Source: Liopterus haemorrhoidalis (lineage: Eukaryota > Arthropoda > Insecta > Coleoptera > Dytiscidae). From it: a stretch of 64,000 nucleotides of DNA. Position numbers and translations under genes: made by a program. Shown here in pieces: positions 50,437 to 60,133 of the stretch (its first letter is position 1; each line of letters begins with the position of its first letter). Under the pieces are notes generated by a model. It had not been told where the DNA came from and did not search any database. It was given only the letters and a program-made list of their open reading frames with translations. The stretch lies in contig OZ020625.1 of NCBI GenBank assembly GCA_963971575.1, positions 22,346,992 to 22,410,991 of the forward strand, read 5' to 3'.

Positions 50437-53400
50437 TAAACGTGTCTCGCAAAAGTCGCGCTGATACGGGCGAACGGTGAACGAAAACGTGAATAATTCA
50501 ACCTGTCTCATAAAACATACCTTCTGGTCAATACGTCAAATCAAACCCACGTAAAAGGTACTCACGGCGGTGATAACTCGGCGGAAGTTTGTGAGCTCTG
50601 GGCGAACGGTGAACGGAAAAGTAAATAATTCAACGTGTCTCGCAACACAGGCCTTCTAGTCGCTGCTTCACAATAAACCCACGTAAAAGGTACTCACAGC
50701 GGTGATAACACGGCGGAAGTTTGTGAGTTCGGGGCGAACGGTGAACGGAAAAGTGAATAATTCAACGTTTCTCGCAACACAGGCCTTCTAGTCGCTGCGT
50801 CACATCAAACCCACGTAAAATGTACTCACAGCGGTGATAACACGGCGGAAGTTTGTGAGTTCGGGGCGAACGGTGAACGGAAAAGTGAATAATTCAACGT
50901 TTCTCGCAACACAGGCCTTCTAGTCGCTGCGTCACATCAAACCCACGTAAAATGTACTCACAGCGGTGATAACACGGCGGAAGTTTGTGAGTTCGGGGCG
51001 AACGGTGAACGGAAAAGTGAATAATTCAACGTTTCTCGCAACACAGGCCTTCTAGTCGCTGCGTCACATCAAACCCACGTAAAATGTACTCACAGCGGTG
51101 ATAACACGGCGGAAGTTTGTGAGTTCGGGGCGAACGGTGAACGGAAAAGTGAATAATTCAACGTTTCTCGCAACACAGGCCTTCTAGTCGCTGCGTCACA
51201 TCAAACCCACGTAAAATGTACTCACAGCGGTGATAACACGGCGGAAGTTTGTGAGTTCGGGGCGAACGGTGAACGGAAAAGAGAATAATTCTACGTGTCT
51301 CGCAACACAGGCCTTCTGGTTGCTGCGTCACATCAAACCCACGTAAAAGGTACTCACAGCGGTGATAACACGGCGGAAGTTTGTGAGTTCGGGGCGAACG
51401 GTGAACGGAGAAGTGAATAATTCTACGTGTCTCGCAACACAGGCCTTCTGATCGCTGCGTCACATCAAACCCACGTAAAAGGTACTCACAGAGGTAATAA
51501 TACGGCGGAAGTTTGTGAGTTCGGGGCGAACGGTGAACGGAAAAGTGAATAATTCTACGTGTCTCGCAACACAGGCCTTCTGGTCGCTGCGTCACATCAA
51601 ACCCACGTAAAAGGTACTCACAGCGGTGATAACACGGCGGAAGTTTGTGAGTTCGGGGCGAACGGTGAACGGAGAAGTGAATAATTCTACGTGTCTCGCA
51701 ACACAGGCCTTCTGATCGCTGCGTCACATCAAACCCACGTAAAAGGTACTCACAGAGGTAATAATACGGCGGAAGTTTGTGAGTTCGGGGCGAACGGTGA
51801 ACGGAAAAGAGAATAATTCTACGTGTCTCGCAACACAGGCCTTCTGGTCGCTGCGTCACATCAAACCCACGTAAAAGGTACTCACAGCGGTGATAACACG
51901 GCGGAAGTTTGTGAGTTCGGGGCGAACGGTGAACGGAGAAGTGAATAATTCTACGTGTCTCGCAATACAGGCCTTCTGATCGCTGCGTCACATCAAACCC
52001 ACGTAAAAGGTACTCACAGAGGTAATAATACGGCGGAAGTTTGTGAGTTCGGGGCGAACGGTGAACGGAAAAGTGAATAATTCTACGTGTCTCGCAACAC
52101 AGGCCTTCTGGTCGCTGCGTCACATCAAACCCACGTAAAAGGTACTCACAGCGGTGATAACACGGTGGAAGTTTGTGAGTTCGGGGCGAACGGTGAACGG
52201 AGAAGTGAATAATTCTACGTGTCCCGCAACACAGGTCTTCTGATCGCTGCGTCACATCAAACCCACGTAAAAGGTACTCACAGAGGTAATAATACGGCGG
52301 AAGTTTGTGAGTTCGGGGCGAACGGTGAACGGAAAAGTGAATAATTCTACGTGTCTCGCAACACAGGCCTTCTGATCGCTGCGTCACATCAAACCCACGT
52401 AAAAGGTACTCACAGAGGTAATAATACGGCGGAAGTTTGTGAGTTCGGGGCGAACGGTGAACGGAGAAGTGAATAATTCTACGTGTCTCGCAACACAGGC
52501 CTTCTGATCGCTGCGTCACATCAAACCCACGTAAAAGGTACTCACAGAGGTAATAATACGGCGGAAGTTTGTGAGTTCGGGGCGAACGGTGAACGGAAAA
52601 GTGAATAATTCTACGTGTCTCGCAACACAGGCCTTCTGGTCGCTGCGTCACATCAAACCCACGTAAAAGGTACTCACAGCGGTGATAACACGGCGGAAGT
52701 TTGTGAGTTCGGGGCGAACGGTGAACGGAGAAGTGAATAATTCTACGTGTCCCGCAACACAGGCCTTCTGATCGCTGCGTCACATCAAACCCACGTAAAA
52801 GATACTCACAGAGGTAATAATACGGCGGAAGTTTGTGAGTTCGGGGCGAACGGTGAACGGAAAAGTGAATAATTCTACGTGTCTCGCAACACAGGCCTTC
52901 TGATCGCTGCGTCACATCAAACCCACGTAAAAGGTACTCACAGAGGTAATAATACGGCGGAAGTTTGTGAGTTCGGGGCGAACGGTGAACGGAAAAGTGA
53001 ATAATTCTACGTGTCTCGCAACACAGGCCTTCTGATCGCTGCGTCACATCAAACCCACGTAAAAGGTACTCACAGAGGTAATAATACGGCGGAAGTTTGT
53101 GAGTTCGGGGCGAACGGTGAACGGAAAAGAGAATAATTCTACGTGTCTCGCAACACAGGCCTTCTGGTCGCTGCGTCACATCAAACCCACGTAAAAGGTA
53201 CTCACAGCGGTGATAACACGGCGGAAGTTTGTGAGTTCGGGGCGAACGGTGAACGGAGAAGTGAATAATTCTACGTGTCTCGCAACACAGGCCTTCTGAT
53301 CGCTGCGTCACATCAAACCCACGTAAAAGGTACTCACAGAGGTAATAATACGGCGGAAGTTTGTGAGTTCGGGGCGAACGGTGAACGGAAAAGTGAATAA

Positions 53401-54586
53401 TTCTACGTGTCTCGCAACACAGGCCTTCTGGTCGCTGCGTCACATCAAACCCACGTAAAAGGTACTCACAGCGGTGATAACACGGCGGAAGTTTGTGAGT
53501 TCGGGGCGAACGGTGAACGGAGAAGTGAATAATTCTACGTGTCCCGCAACACAGGCCTTCTGATCGCTGCGTCACATCAAACCCACGTAAAAGGTACTCA
53601 CAGAGGTAATAATACGGCGGAAGTTTGTGAGTTCGGGGCGAACGGTGAACGGAAAAGTGAATAATTCTACGTGTCTCGCAACACAGGCCTTCTGATCGCT
53701 GCGTCACATCAAACCCACGTAAAAGGTACTCACAGAGGTAATAATACGGCGGAAGTTTGTGAGTTCGGGGCGAACGGTGAACGGAAAAGTGAATAATTCT
53801 ACGTGTCTCGCAACACAGGCCTTCTGATCGCTGCGTCACATCAAACCCACGTAAAAGGTACTCACAGAGGTAATAATACGGCGGAAGTTTGTGAGTTCGG
53901 GGCGAACGGTGAACGGAGAAGTGAATAATTCTACGTGTCTCGCAACACAGGCCTTCTGATCGCTGCGTCACATCAAACCCACGTAAAAGGTACTCACAGA
54001 GGTAATAATACGGCGGAAGTTTGTGAGTTCGGGGCGAACGGTGAACGGAAAAGTGAATAATTCTACGTGTCTCGCAACACAGGCCTTCTGATCGCTGCGT
54101 CACATCAAACCCACGTAAAAGGTACTCACAGAGGTAATAATACGGCGGAAGTTTGTGAGTTCGGGGCGAACGGTGAACGGAAAAGTGAATAATTCTACGT
54201 GTCTCGCAACACAGGCCTTCTGATCGCTGCGTCACATCAAACCCACGTAAAAGGTACTCACAGAGGTAATAATACGGCGGAAGTTTGTGAGTTCGGGGCG
54301 AACGGTGAACGGAGAAGTGAATAATTCTACGTGTCTCGCAACACAGGCCTTCTGATCGCTGCGTCACATCAAACCCACGTAAAAGGTACTCACAGAGGTA
54401 ATAATACGGCGGAAGTTTGTGAGTTCGGGGCGAACGGTGAACGGAAAAGTGAATAATTCTACGTGTCTCGCAACACAGGCCTTCTGGTCGCTGCTTTACA
54501 ATAAACCCACGTAAAAGGTACTCACGGCGTAATAACACGGCGGAAGTTCGTGAGTACGGGGCGAACGGTGAACAGAAAAGTGAATT
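50437..54586. repeat. 132-bp satellite array, about 31 monomers
   Basis: Period 132 bp, for example CCACGTAAAATGTACTCACA starting near 50811, 50943 and 51075. Monomers contain GGCGGAAGTTTGTGAGTTCG, GGGCGAACGGTGAACGGA and CGCAACACAGGCCTTCTG. Edge monomers (50437-50700, 54480-54586) are diverged and inner ones are nearly identical. Two main variants, CAGCGGTGATAACACGG and CAGAGGTAATAATACGG, recur in blocks, which suggests higher-order amplification. 50700-51160 is a homogeneous subfamily with TTCAACGTTTCTCGC. Confidence 0.95.
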
Positions 54587-54736
54587 GTTAGGTTCATATG
54601 TAGATAGATCTGAAATTTTTTTGTGTACATACAGTAGACTTTCAGAAATGTACAAAGAAGGCAGGGTCATTTTATTAAGATCAACGAAATGTAAACGGTA
54701 ATCAGCCCTATAGGAAATGCGTGCAATTATTCTCAA
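51158..54736 (-). CDS. 1192-codon open frame across the satellite (coding status doubtful)
   Basis: The frame starts MRIIARISYRADYRLHFVD in unique sequence at 54736, enters the array near codon 50, and then repeats a 44-residue unit about 26 times. The unit reads YLLRGFDVTQRSEGLCCETR, RIIHFSVHRSPRTHKLPP and YYYLCE or CYHRCE. It stops at 51158 where the monomer subfamily changes (CGTTGA). As 132 is a multiple of three, one stop-free monomer is enough to keep a frame open throughout, so length is not evidence of a gene. No signal peptide or known domain is seen. Repeats differ at few codons, and selection cannot be judged by eye. Confidence 0.25.
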   Translation of the reverse strand: MRIIARISYRADYRLHFVDLNKMTLPSLYISESLLYVHKKISDLSTYEPNNSLFCSPFAPYSRTSAVLLRREYLLRGFIVKQRPEGLCCETRRIIHFSVHRSPRTHKLPPYYYLCEYLLRGFDVTQRSEGLCCETRRIIHFSVHRSPRTHKLPPYYYLCEYLLRGFDVTQRSEGLCCETRRIIHFSVHRSPRTHKLPPYYYLCEYLLRGFDVTQRSEGLCCETRRIIHFSVHRSPRTHKLPPYYYLCEYLLRGFDVTQRSEGLCCETRRIIHFSVHRSPRTHKLPPYYYLCEYLLRGFDVTQRSEGLCCETRRIIHFSVHRSPRTHKLPPYYYLCEYLLRGFDVTQRSEGLCCETRRIIHFSVHRSPRTHKLPPYYYLCEYLLRGFDVTQRSEGLCCGTRRIIHFSVHRSPRTHKLPPCYHRCEYLLRGFDVTQRPEGLCCETRRIIHFSVHRSPRTHKLPPYYYLCEYLLRGFDVTQRSEGLCCETRRIIHFSVHRSPRTHKLPPCYHRCEYLLRGFDVTQRPEGLCCETRRIILFSVHRSPRTHKLPPYYYLCEYLLRGFDVTQRSEGLCCETRRIIHFSVHRSPRTHKLPPYYYLCEYLLRGFDVTQRSEGLCCETRRIIHFSVHRSPRTHKLPPYYYLCEYLLRGFDVTQRSEGLCCGTRRIIHFSVHRSPRTHKLPPCYHRCEYLLRGFDVTQRPEGLCCETRRIIHFSVHRSPRTHKLPPYYYLCEYLLRGFDVTQRSEGLCCETRRIIHFSVHRSPRTHKLPPYYYLCEYLLRGFDVTQRSEGLCCETRRIIHFSVHRSPRTHKLPPYYYLCEYLLRGFDVTQRSEDLCCGTRRIIHFSVHRSPRTHKLPPCYHRCEYLLRGFDVTQRPEGLCCETRRIIHFSVHRSPRTHKLPPYYYLCEYLLRGFDVTQRSEGLYCETRRIIHFSVHRSPRTHKLPPCYHRCEYLLRGFDVTQRPEGLCCETRRIILFSVHRSPRTHKLPPYYYLCEYLLRGFDVTQRSEGLCCETRRIIHFSVHRSPRTHKLPPCYHRCEYLLRGFDVTQRPEGLCCETRRIIHFSVHRSPRTHKLPPYYYLCEYLLRGFDVTQRSEGLCCETRRIIHFSVHRSPRTHKLPPCYHRCEYLLRGFDVTQQPEGLCCETRRIILFSVHRSPRTHKLPPCYHRCEYILRGFDVTQRLEGLCCEKR

Positions 54737-55492
54737 TGCCCAGCGCTATAGCCTAAAAACTCTATATGACAATGATGCATGTCTGAAACAACGTAAAATA
54801 TGCCATCAGAAGAATGAGCTTGTTGCGTCAGCAAGTAAATTGATTTACACAAAGTACTACATAAATGACCTATGTGTTGCTCCTAAGTTAGTTTCGGATC
54901 TATGCTTGCTTCATTTTCATAAATGTGATTTCTAGAGCTGATGAGCATATTTTGAGTTTTGTCATCGTTCATAGAGAGTTTATTAGATATTAACCAGAGC
55001 TTAGCTTCCTCGAAACAGTGACCAAATTAGAATCATCTGCATATAAAATAGATTTGAAATTTGTGGAAATTGATGAAGGTAGGTCATTTATGTATATAGT
55101 TAACAAGTGAGTTCCTAGAATTGATCCCTGTGGAACTTCATACAAAAGAGACAAAACTTCAGATAATTTATTATTAAATTTAACATATTCTATTTAAAAG
55201 ACATGATTCTAAAAGGGAGCAACTCTCAGGTGTGAAACCATATAATGAGATTTTCTCCAGTAATATAGTGGGACATATGCAATCAAAAGCTTTAGTTAAA
55301 TCATAAAATGATGCCATACAGAATTCACTGTTTTCTAAAGCAACAGAAACTTCGTTCAGAAAATGTAAAATTGCGTCTACTGTTCATTTGTTTGATCTAA
55401 AGCCAAATTGTGAAGGATTAAATAGATTGTTATCTTCAAAGTAAGCAGCTATTTGTAAAAATAGAGCTTTTTCCAGAACTTTAGACAGGGTA
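54718..55492 (-). pseudogene. CR1/jockey-like LINE reverse transcriptase, first part
   Basis: Minus strand: TLSKVLEKALFLQIAAYFED, NNLFNPSQFGFRSNK (55384-55492), then AILHFLNEVSVALENSEFCM, ASFYDLTKAFDCI near 55290-55370 (motif A, D-x-TKAFD), VPQGSILGTHLLTIYINDLP near 55100, and SILYADDSNLVT near 55030 (catalytic YADD), with stops and a frameshift between. The upstream part NNYRPISILP lies at 56674-56755 beyond a hAT insertion (55501-56665). The 3' part after YADD decays near 54960, before the satellite. Confidence 0.8.
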
Positions 55493-56673
55493 GGTAGAAT
55501 CAGTGTTGTCACCTGCCTGAAAGGAAAATTCCTTTTGCGTACTGCAAAAATTTCATTTTTCTCAAAAAAATTCCCTTGCCCATACAAAAAAAAAACTTCT
55601 TTTTGAAAAGTAATTACACGTAGGTATAATAGAGTATTTTTTCATTTAGTAGGAAAATTTAATTATTTGTTTTTTATACCTATTATTAATATAAAAAAAC
55701 TTCAAAAAATTAAGAGCCAGGATTACAAGTTCACATGGGTACAGCCAAGGCTGTTTACAACACAAAAGTCACCAAAGTAAACAGACTTAGTAACGTATTA
55801 CAATATATATATATATAATTCTTTTCGTTTCTATAATCGTGTTTCCTCTTTTCTCGTATCTTGTATTTCTAGTATCCCTTTTTCTGTTCTGTCCCATGTA
55901 TTTCTTGGTCTTCCTATTCTTTGCTTTTTATACGTTCTGGTCTCCCAGATCTGCTTCACTTGTCTTGTGTCTTACAGTCTTTGCATGTGTTGTCTGTTTT
56001 CTATAAATTGTTCTATCGGTTCTATATTGAGTTCTTTTCTTATATCTGTATTTCTGATTTTATCCATCTTAGTCACACCTTTTACTCTTCTTATATACTT
56101 CATCTCCAAAGCTTGTATTTGACTCTTTTCTCTTCTTGAAAGCGTCCAGGTCTCACAGCCAAAAGTCAGTACCGGTCTGTATATAGCTTTGAATACGTAT
56201 ATTTTTGTGGTTCTTGTTATTTCTTTCTTATTGATGAGTGTATTCTTTATGTCAAAGTAAAGTTTTGTTGTCTTCTCTATTTTTGTATTTATCTCCATTT
56301 CTTGTTTTCCATCCTCTCTTATCTCTAGTCCTAAGTATTTGAAGTTCTTAACCTGTTCAATATTAATGTCATCTATTTTTATATTTATGATTTCATCTGT
56401 TCCTAACATCATAACTTTCGTTTTATTTTTATTCATTGTCATGCCGTATTCTTTTAATATTCTATTCCATACTATAAGTAATAATAACATCTATTAAATG
56501 GCACTAATTTTTGAAGTAAGTAAGACTGAAGAAATTAATTATAAATAAAAAAAAAACTGTCTATCAGATGTGGAACATTCCATTTTTTTGTCGAATTTTC
56601 CCTTTTCCCTCTAGACATCAAAAATTCCCTGAAAAAGGGAAATTCCCTGTCAAGTGGCAACACTGGGTAGAAT
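55493..56673. mobile_element. hAT element splitting a LINE
   Basis: The element is 55501-56665 with ends CAGTGTTGTCACCTGCC and TCAAGTGGCAACACTG, and an exact 8-bp duplication GGTAGAAT (55493-55500, 56666-56673). AAATTCC/GGAATTT-type words (GGAAAATTCC, AAATTCCCTG, GGGAAATTCC) are repeated in both subterminal regions. An RTE-like LINE fragment (55820-56490) is nested inside. Removing the hAT restores the LINE frame RPISILP-TLSKV. Confidence 0.92.
55820..56490 (-). pseudogene. RTE-like LINE reverse transcriptase C-terminal fragment
   Basis: Minus-strand frame of about 170 codons: NRILKEYGMTMNKNKTKVMM, VKNFKYLGLEIREDGKQEME, KAIYRPVLTFGCETWTLSRR, MKYIRRVKGVTKMDKIRNTD and EPIEQFIENRQ. The order KT-x-M, YLG, LTYGCETW, and the DxxRNxD tail is that of RTE-like/endonuclease-reverse transcriptase LINEs of insects. 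After QHMQRL the sequence continues in a different frame toward the 3' end (ARQVKQIWETRTYKK, about 55900-55960). It is the same family as 1-600, and this copy is the better preserved. Nested in the hAT 55501-56665. Confidence 0.88.
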
Positions 56674-56756
56674 AGAGATTGGACGGTAGTTATTAGGATC
56701 CTTTTCGTCCCCCTTTTTGAATAGGGGAATAACTGAAAAGGGGAATAAGTAAGTCT
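56674..56756 (-). pseudogene. CR1/jockey-like LINE, upstream piece
   Basis: Minus strand: VIPLFKKGDEKDPNNYRPIS then ILP, the RT finger motif that directly precedes TLSKVLEKALF at 55492. 5' truncated at about 56756. Confidence 0.85.
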
Positions 56757-57361
56757 AACTACTACCACGTGTCACGGGAGCGGGGACCCTCGAAGGAGGT
56801 CCTCAGGTACACCAGCGTGAGAACAAGACGGAGGTAGTGCAATTCCACCTTGGGGATTTTCTCACTCGTGCGCACTTTTCCCTAGCTAGCTCAGTCTATA
56901 AATGCATGCGGCCCAATAAATGCATTTTAGCGGCCCGTAACGACTTCTTATAGTATAATAATTTTTTATACTATATATAGTATAAACATTTATTTGAACG
57001 AAAATACCTCGTGACAGATGCTGTCCGGGCTGCGGCGTCAAGACTTCGGCAAGGGCGGAAAACCAATAGTCAGGCAATAACTGTTGCAGTTAGCCGTGCG
57101 ATAGTCGGTAGATCAGTGATTCCCAGTGATTCCAAATAATACTCTCGTAAGCAGAGCTTTCAAATACCACTTTTCTATAGGTGCAACTGATGTGTACAGT
57201 ACCACTACGCTGATTTCGACCCGTTTTTGTTTTGTTGTTCGATAAAGCAAATATTTTGGCAAAATGTAATTGTTATTATTTAAATGTTATTTCCTTACTT
57301 CCTTCAAATAAATATTCAGAAAAATGGAGGAAAATAAAAACAGAATAAGTAACAATATAAA
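56757..57361. other. Non-coding stretch with hAT-like GGCCC words
   Basis: GCGGCCCAATAAATGCATTT near 56908 and GCGGCCCGCGTAAATTTTAC near 57781 flank the MITE at 57364. The block ATGAGTTTGACACCCTTG at 57829-57846 looks like a hAT-type terminus (complement CAAGGGTGTCAAACTCAT). A decayed hAT of about 1 kb may thus span 56880-57850. No coding sequence. Confidence 0.4.
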
Positions 57362-57363
57362 TA

Positions 57364-57771
57364 TAGGCTATTCCAAACGTTGAGATGGAACTAGATTTTA
57401 GAATCTAGTAATTTTTTTCTATTAATTCGGACTTTTGGTCATTTTGTTTAAGCTTTGTAAATCATACTCACATTGCAAATTCTAGATTAAATTGATTGTT
57501 ATTATAAAATGTCCGTTTCATTTAATTTTAATTTTTTGTCATTCTTAATAAAAATTTCCCATTTATTATTATTATTTTTTTTTTGTCTTCAAAATATGTG
57601 AAAAGTATTCAAATTTTTAATAAATGTCATCGTCTCTATGATTTCACTGTTAATTTTAAATTTTCACATATCAACGTTAAACTTGAAATTATCCAAGCAA
57701 GGTTCCTTCTCGTGACAACCTTAAAGAACGAAATTGCCATTTAGTTCCGCCTAAACGTTTGGAATAGCCTG
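57364..57771. mobile_element. MITE of the GGAATAGCC-ended family, complete copy
   Basis: Left TAGGCTATTCCAAACGTTGA; right complement CAGGCTATTCCAAACGTTTA. TA flanks both sides (57362-57363, 57772-57773). Inner blocks GGAACTAGATTTTAGAATCT and AAATTGCCATTTAGTTCCGC. Related copies at 15849, 19484 and 41540-42084. TA duplication suggests Tc1/mariner-type mobilisation. Confidence 0.85.
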
Positions 57772-57968
57772 TATATAACGTGCGGCCCGCGTAAATTTTA
57801 CTTGTTAGAAAAATGGCCCGAGGCTGAAATGAGTTTGACACCCTTGGTCTAGGGGTTCGACTGCGTCGGCCGGTGTGAAGCACTGGCCAAAACACAAACG
57901 CTCTGAAAAAGATTGTGAATAAGGGAAAATCCTTAATAAGTTTGTTTACAGTAAAGGAATATTATGGT

Positions 57969-59250
57969 TGTAACAAATTTATTGAGCGAACGAAAAGCAG
58001 AAAATAAGAAGACAGGTATACGGATTATAGACAGTAATGTGAAACAAATATAAAATATGTGCAAACATTTAACGAAAATAACAATTAACAAAAATAACTC
58101 AATATGAAAATAGAAAATATGAATATAAGAAACATCAGAACTCCAGACGTTTGCAAAGCGTCGGAGGCAGTGGGCTGATGAATGGGAATATGGTAGAAAT
58201 GTGTGGTAGAATTGGAGTTGTGGCCGGCGACGATGACTAATCGGCGACGGGCGTCGGTAATTCTGAGTTGAGGCTCTAGCGGCGTGGAGATGGCGTCTCG
58301 GTGCCGAATAGCTCTACGAGGCGTCGTAAGAGGCGGCACTCAAAAGGCGTCGCGACGTAGGGCGTCTTTGTGACATACTGCTGGGCTCAACTTTTGAGCC
58401 TGTGGTGGGCGGCGGCATCGGTGGCGGCGAGAAGATCGACGGCTTGCGGGAGACGGCAGGCGTCTTTGATGCGGTGGTGTGAGTTAGTATTCGACACCAC
58501 GGCACGCGCACCCAGATATGTGGTTTGGGCGGCACTGGTGACGTCGGCGGCCTCTGGACTGGAGACGGTGGCGGCGGACCCTGGGCTAGAGACAGCGACG
58601 TCTGGATTGGCAGCGACAGCGGCGGCGTCAGACTTGTAAATAGTCGGGCCTTGGGGTTGGCACGTCGGAGCAGCTGTCTTTGTACCGCTCGGGGTACATC
58701 GGAATACGGCTTGGACGCATCGAATAATCGGAGGCGACGTCTGTAGGCGCGGCGCTACTGGAAACGCGCCTGTGCAGCATTGCCACGGCTTCGTCGTGGA
58801 GCCAGTGTGAGCGTTGTGGATACGGTCTGCGGTAGAACGGCGACGGAACTCGGACTGCGGGCCAAACCCAGAATAGTGATGTTGGCGGGCGCAGTGGATT
58901 CTGCTTGCACACAGAATCTGCCGTCGTGACGTCTTGCAACGATAGCAGGACGTAGGTTGTGCTCTTGCAATGATAGCAGGACGTAGATCCTTGGTTATTT
59001 CAACGAAAGAAGGGCCGAAGAGACCTTTCCGACAATGAAAGCGGAATGTTAATTTGCGTTGGTTTTGGGCATATATTTATATGATAAATTTGGAGTAGAA
59101 TTTGGAAGGGGATTGGAATAACCAATGGGGAGAAAGCGCGAGTTAAGCCACGCCTAAACTCGCGGTTTCCGCGGGCAAGTAGCTGAATTAAGCTAGATAG
59201 ACGTGATTTGCGGCTCTCATTCGATGGCGTGGATCATTCGGAACGTAACG
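57969..59250 (-). mobile_element. Probable solo LTR, GC-rich
   Basis: Read on the minus strand, the block begins CGTTACGTTCCGAATGATCC and ends CTCAATAAATTTGTTACA, which gives a TG..CA-like border and an AATAAA near the end. CCCATTGGTTATTCC (CCAAT-box complement) lies near 59125 and a TATA-like CATATAAATATATGCCC near 59070. Between 58130 and 58990 it is rich in G+C and CpG, unlike everything around. Two 25-base units (GCAACGATAGCAGGACGTAG and GCAATGATAGCAGGACGTAG) are repeated near 58937-58987. No convincing protein is encoded. The 4-bp flanks (TGGT, GTGT) do not match cleanly. The alternative is a host CpG-rich promoter/first exon. Confidence 0.4.
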
Positions 59251-59509
59251 GTGTTCGATAGTGCGCGCAGAGACGCACCGTGCTCGAGTTATCGCCGGTA
59301 ACACACGATGTCGGTTTTCTCAACCAAAATGCTTGGGAGATATTTCCGACTACTATGGCGTGCAAAAACCAACTTCTCTTCAGAGAGTAATACTCGATTC
59401 TCTGAAGGTTTACCGATGACTCAATTTGTCTGTCACAAGTTTTTCCCAGTCCATTTCTTAAAACTAACATTTTGATCTCTGAACTTAAATCAAGATCTTC
59501 AAATAACAA
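59234..59509 (-). CDS. Short open frame, unknown
   Basis: A 91-codon frame reads MLFEDLDLSSEIKMLVLRNG, LGKTCDRQIESSVNLQRIEY, YSLKRSWFLHAIVVGNISQA and ends in SE. No motif, signal peptide or family is recognised. It overlaps the upstream edge of the probable LTR by about 17 bases. It may be chance or part of an unrecognised element. Confidence 0.2.
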   Translation of the reverse strand: MLFEDLDLSSEIKMLVLRNGLGKTCDRQIESSVNLQRIEYYSLKRSWFLHAIVVGNISQAFWLRKPTSCVTGDNSSTVRLCAHYRTPLRSE

Positions 59510-59522
59510 ACAGAAACATTTA

Positions 59523-59781
59523 GGCCCGGTCTTTCCACCTTCAGATAAAGTTCCAGGTAACTATCTGACAGATAAGGTTGTTTGTAACTTCATCTGCTGA
59601 ATAAATGTCAATACCAGTCAGTGAATCCAATACGTCAGTCTCATTATCCGTTAGATAACTATCCGATAGATACATTTGTATAGAAAGAAGGGATGACATT
59701 TATTCAGCAGAAGAAGTTACAAATAACCTTATCTGTCAGATAGTTACCTGGAACTTTATCTGAAGGTGGAAAAACCGGGCC
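59523..59781. mobile_element. Palindromic MITE with about 88-bp arms
   Basis: Left GGCCCGGTCTTTCCACCTTC, AGATAAAGTTCCAGGTAACT through CTGAATAAATGTCA pairs with TGACATTTATTCAG through AGTTACCTGGAACTTTATCT, GAAGGTGGAAAAACCGGGCC. Flanking TTA and ATA could be a diverged TWA duplication (Harbinger-like). Confidence 0.85.
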
Positions 59782-60131
59782 ATAATCATTTATCTTTAAG
59801 ATGCATGTTTGTACTCCCATTAATTTTAAACCCAAATAATTATTTTTGGCCCTAATTACCTTCTGAGTTCATATAACTAAAAATATATGTCCGTATATCA
59901 ACATCTGAATAAATATTAGTCATGTACTTAATAAACAGCAACAATATTTCAAACAAGTATAATATACGACCGTAAATTGTACAGTGACTATATAAAGACA
60001 GTGTGGCCATATGATGTAGCCGCCATTTTTATTCCAGATTTGTATTGGGTTATATGGAATAAATGTTAATATGTCCTAATATATTATAATATTTCTTAAA
60101 TATTTAACACTTGTACGTATATATGTTTATA
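59782..60131. other. AT-rich non-coding stretch
   Basis: No repeat or gene recognised. Confidence 0.4.
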
Positions 60132-60133
60132 TA

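Noticed and set aside
50437..54586. CRISPR-like regular repeats
   Set aside because: Direct tandem satellite monomers without unique spacers, in a eukaryotic context.
54717..54935. Plus-strand 72-codon frame at the satellite edge
   Set aside because: Opposite to the decayed minus-strand LINE end and without any recognisable motif.
58314..58970. Several overlapping frames in the GC-rich block
   Set aside because: Frames overlap on both strands, show no domain, and are expected by chance in CpG-rich DNA; the block is better explained as an LTR or promoter.
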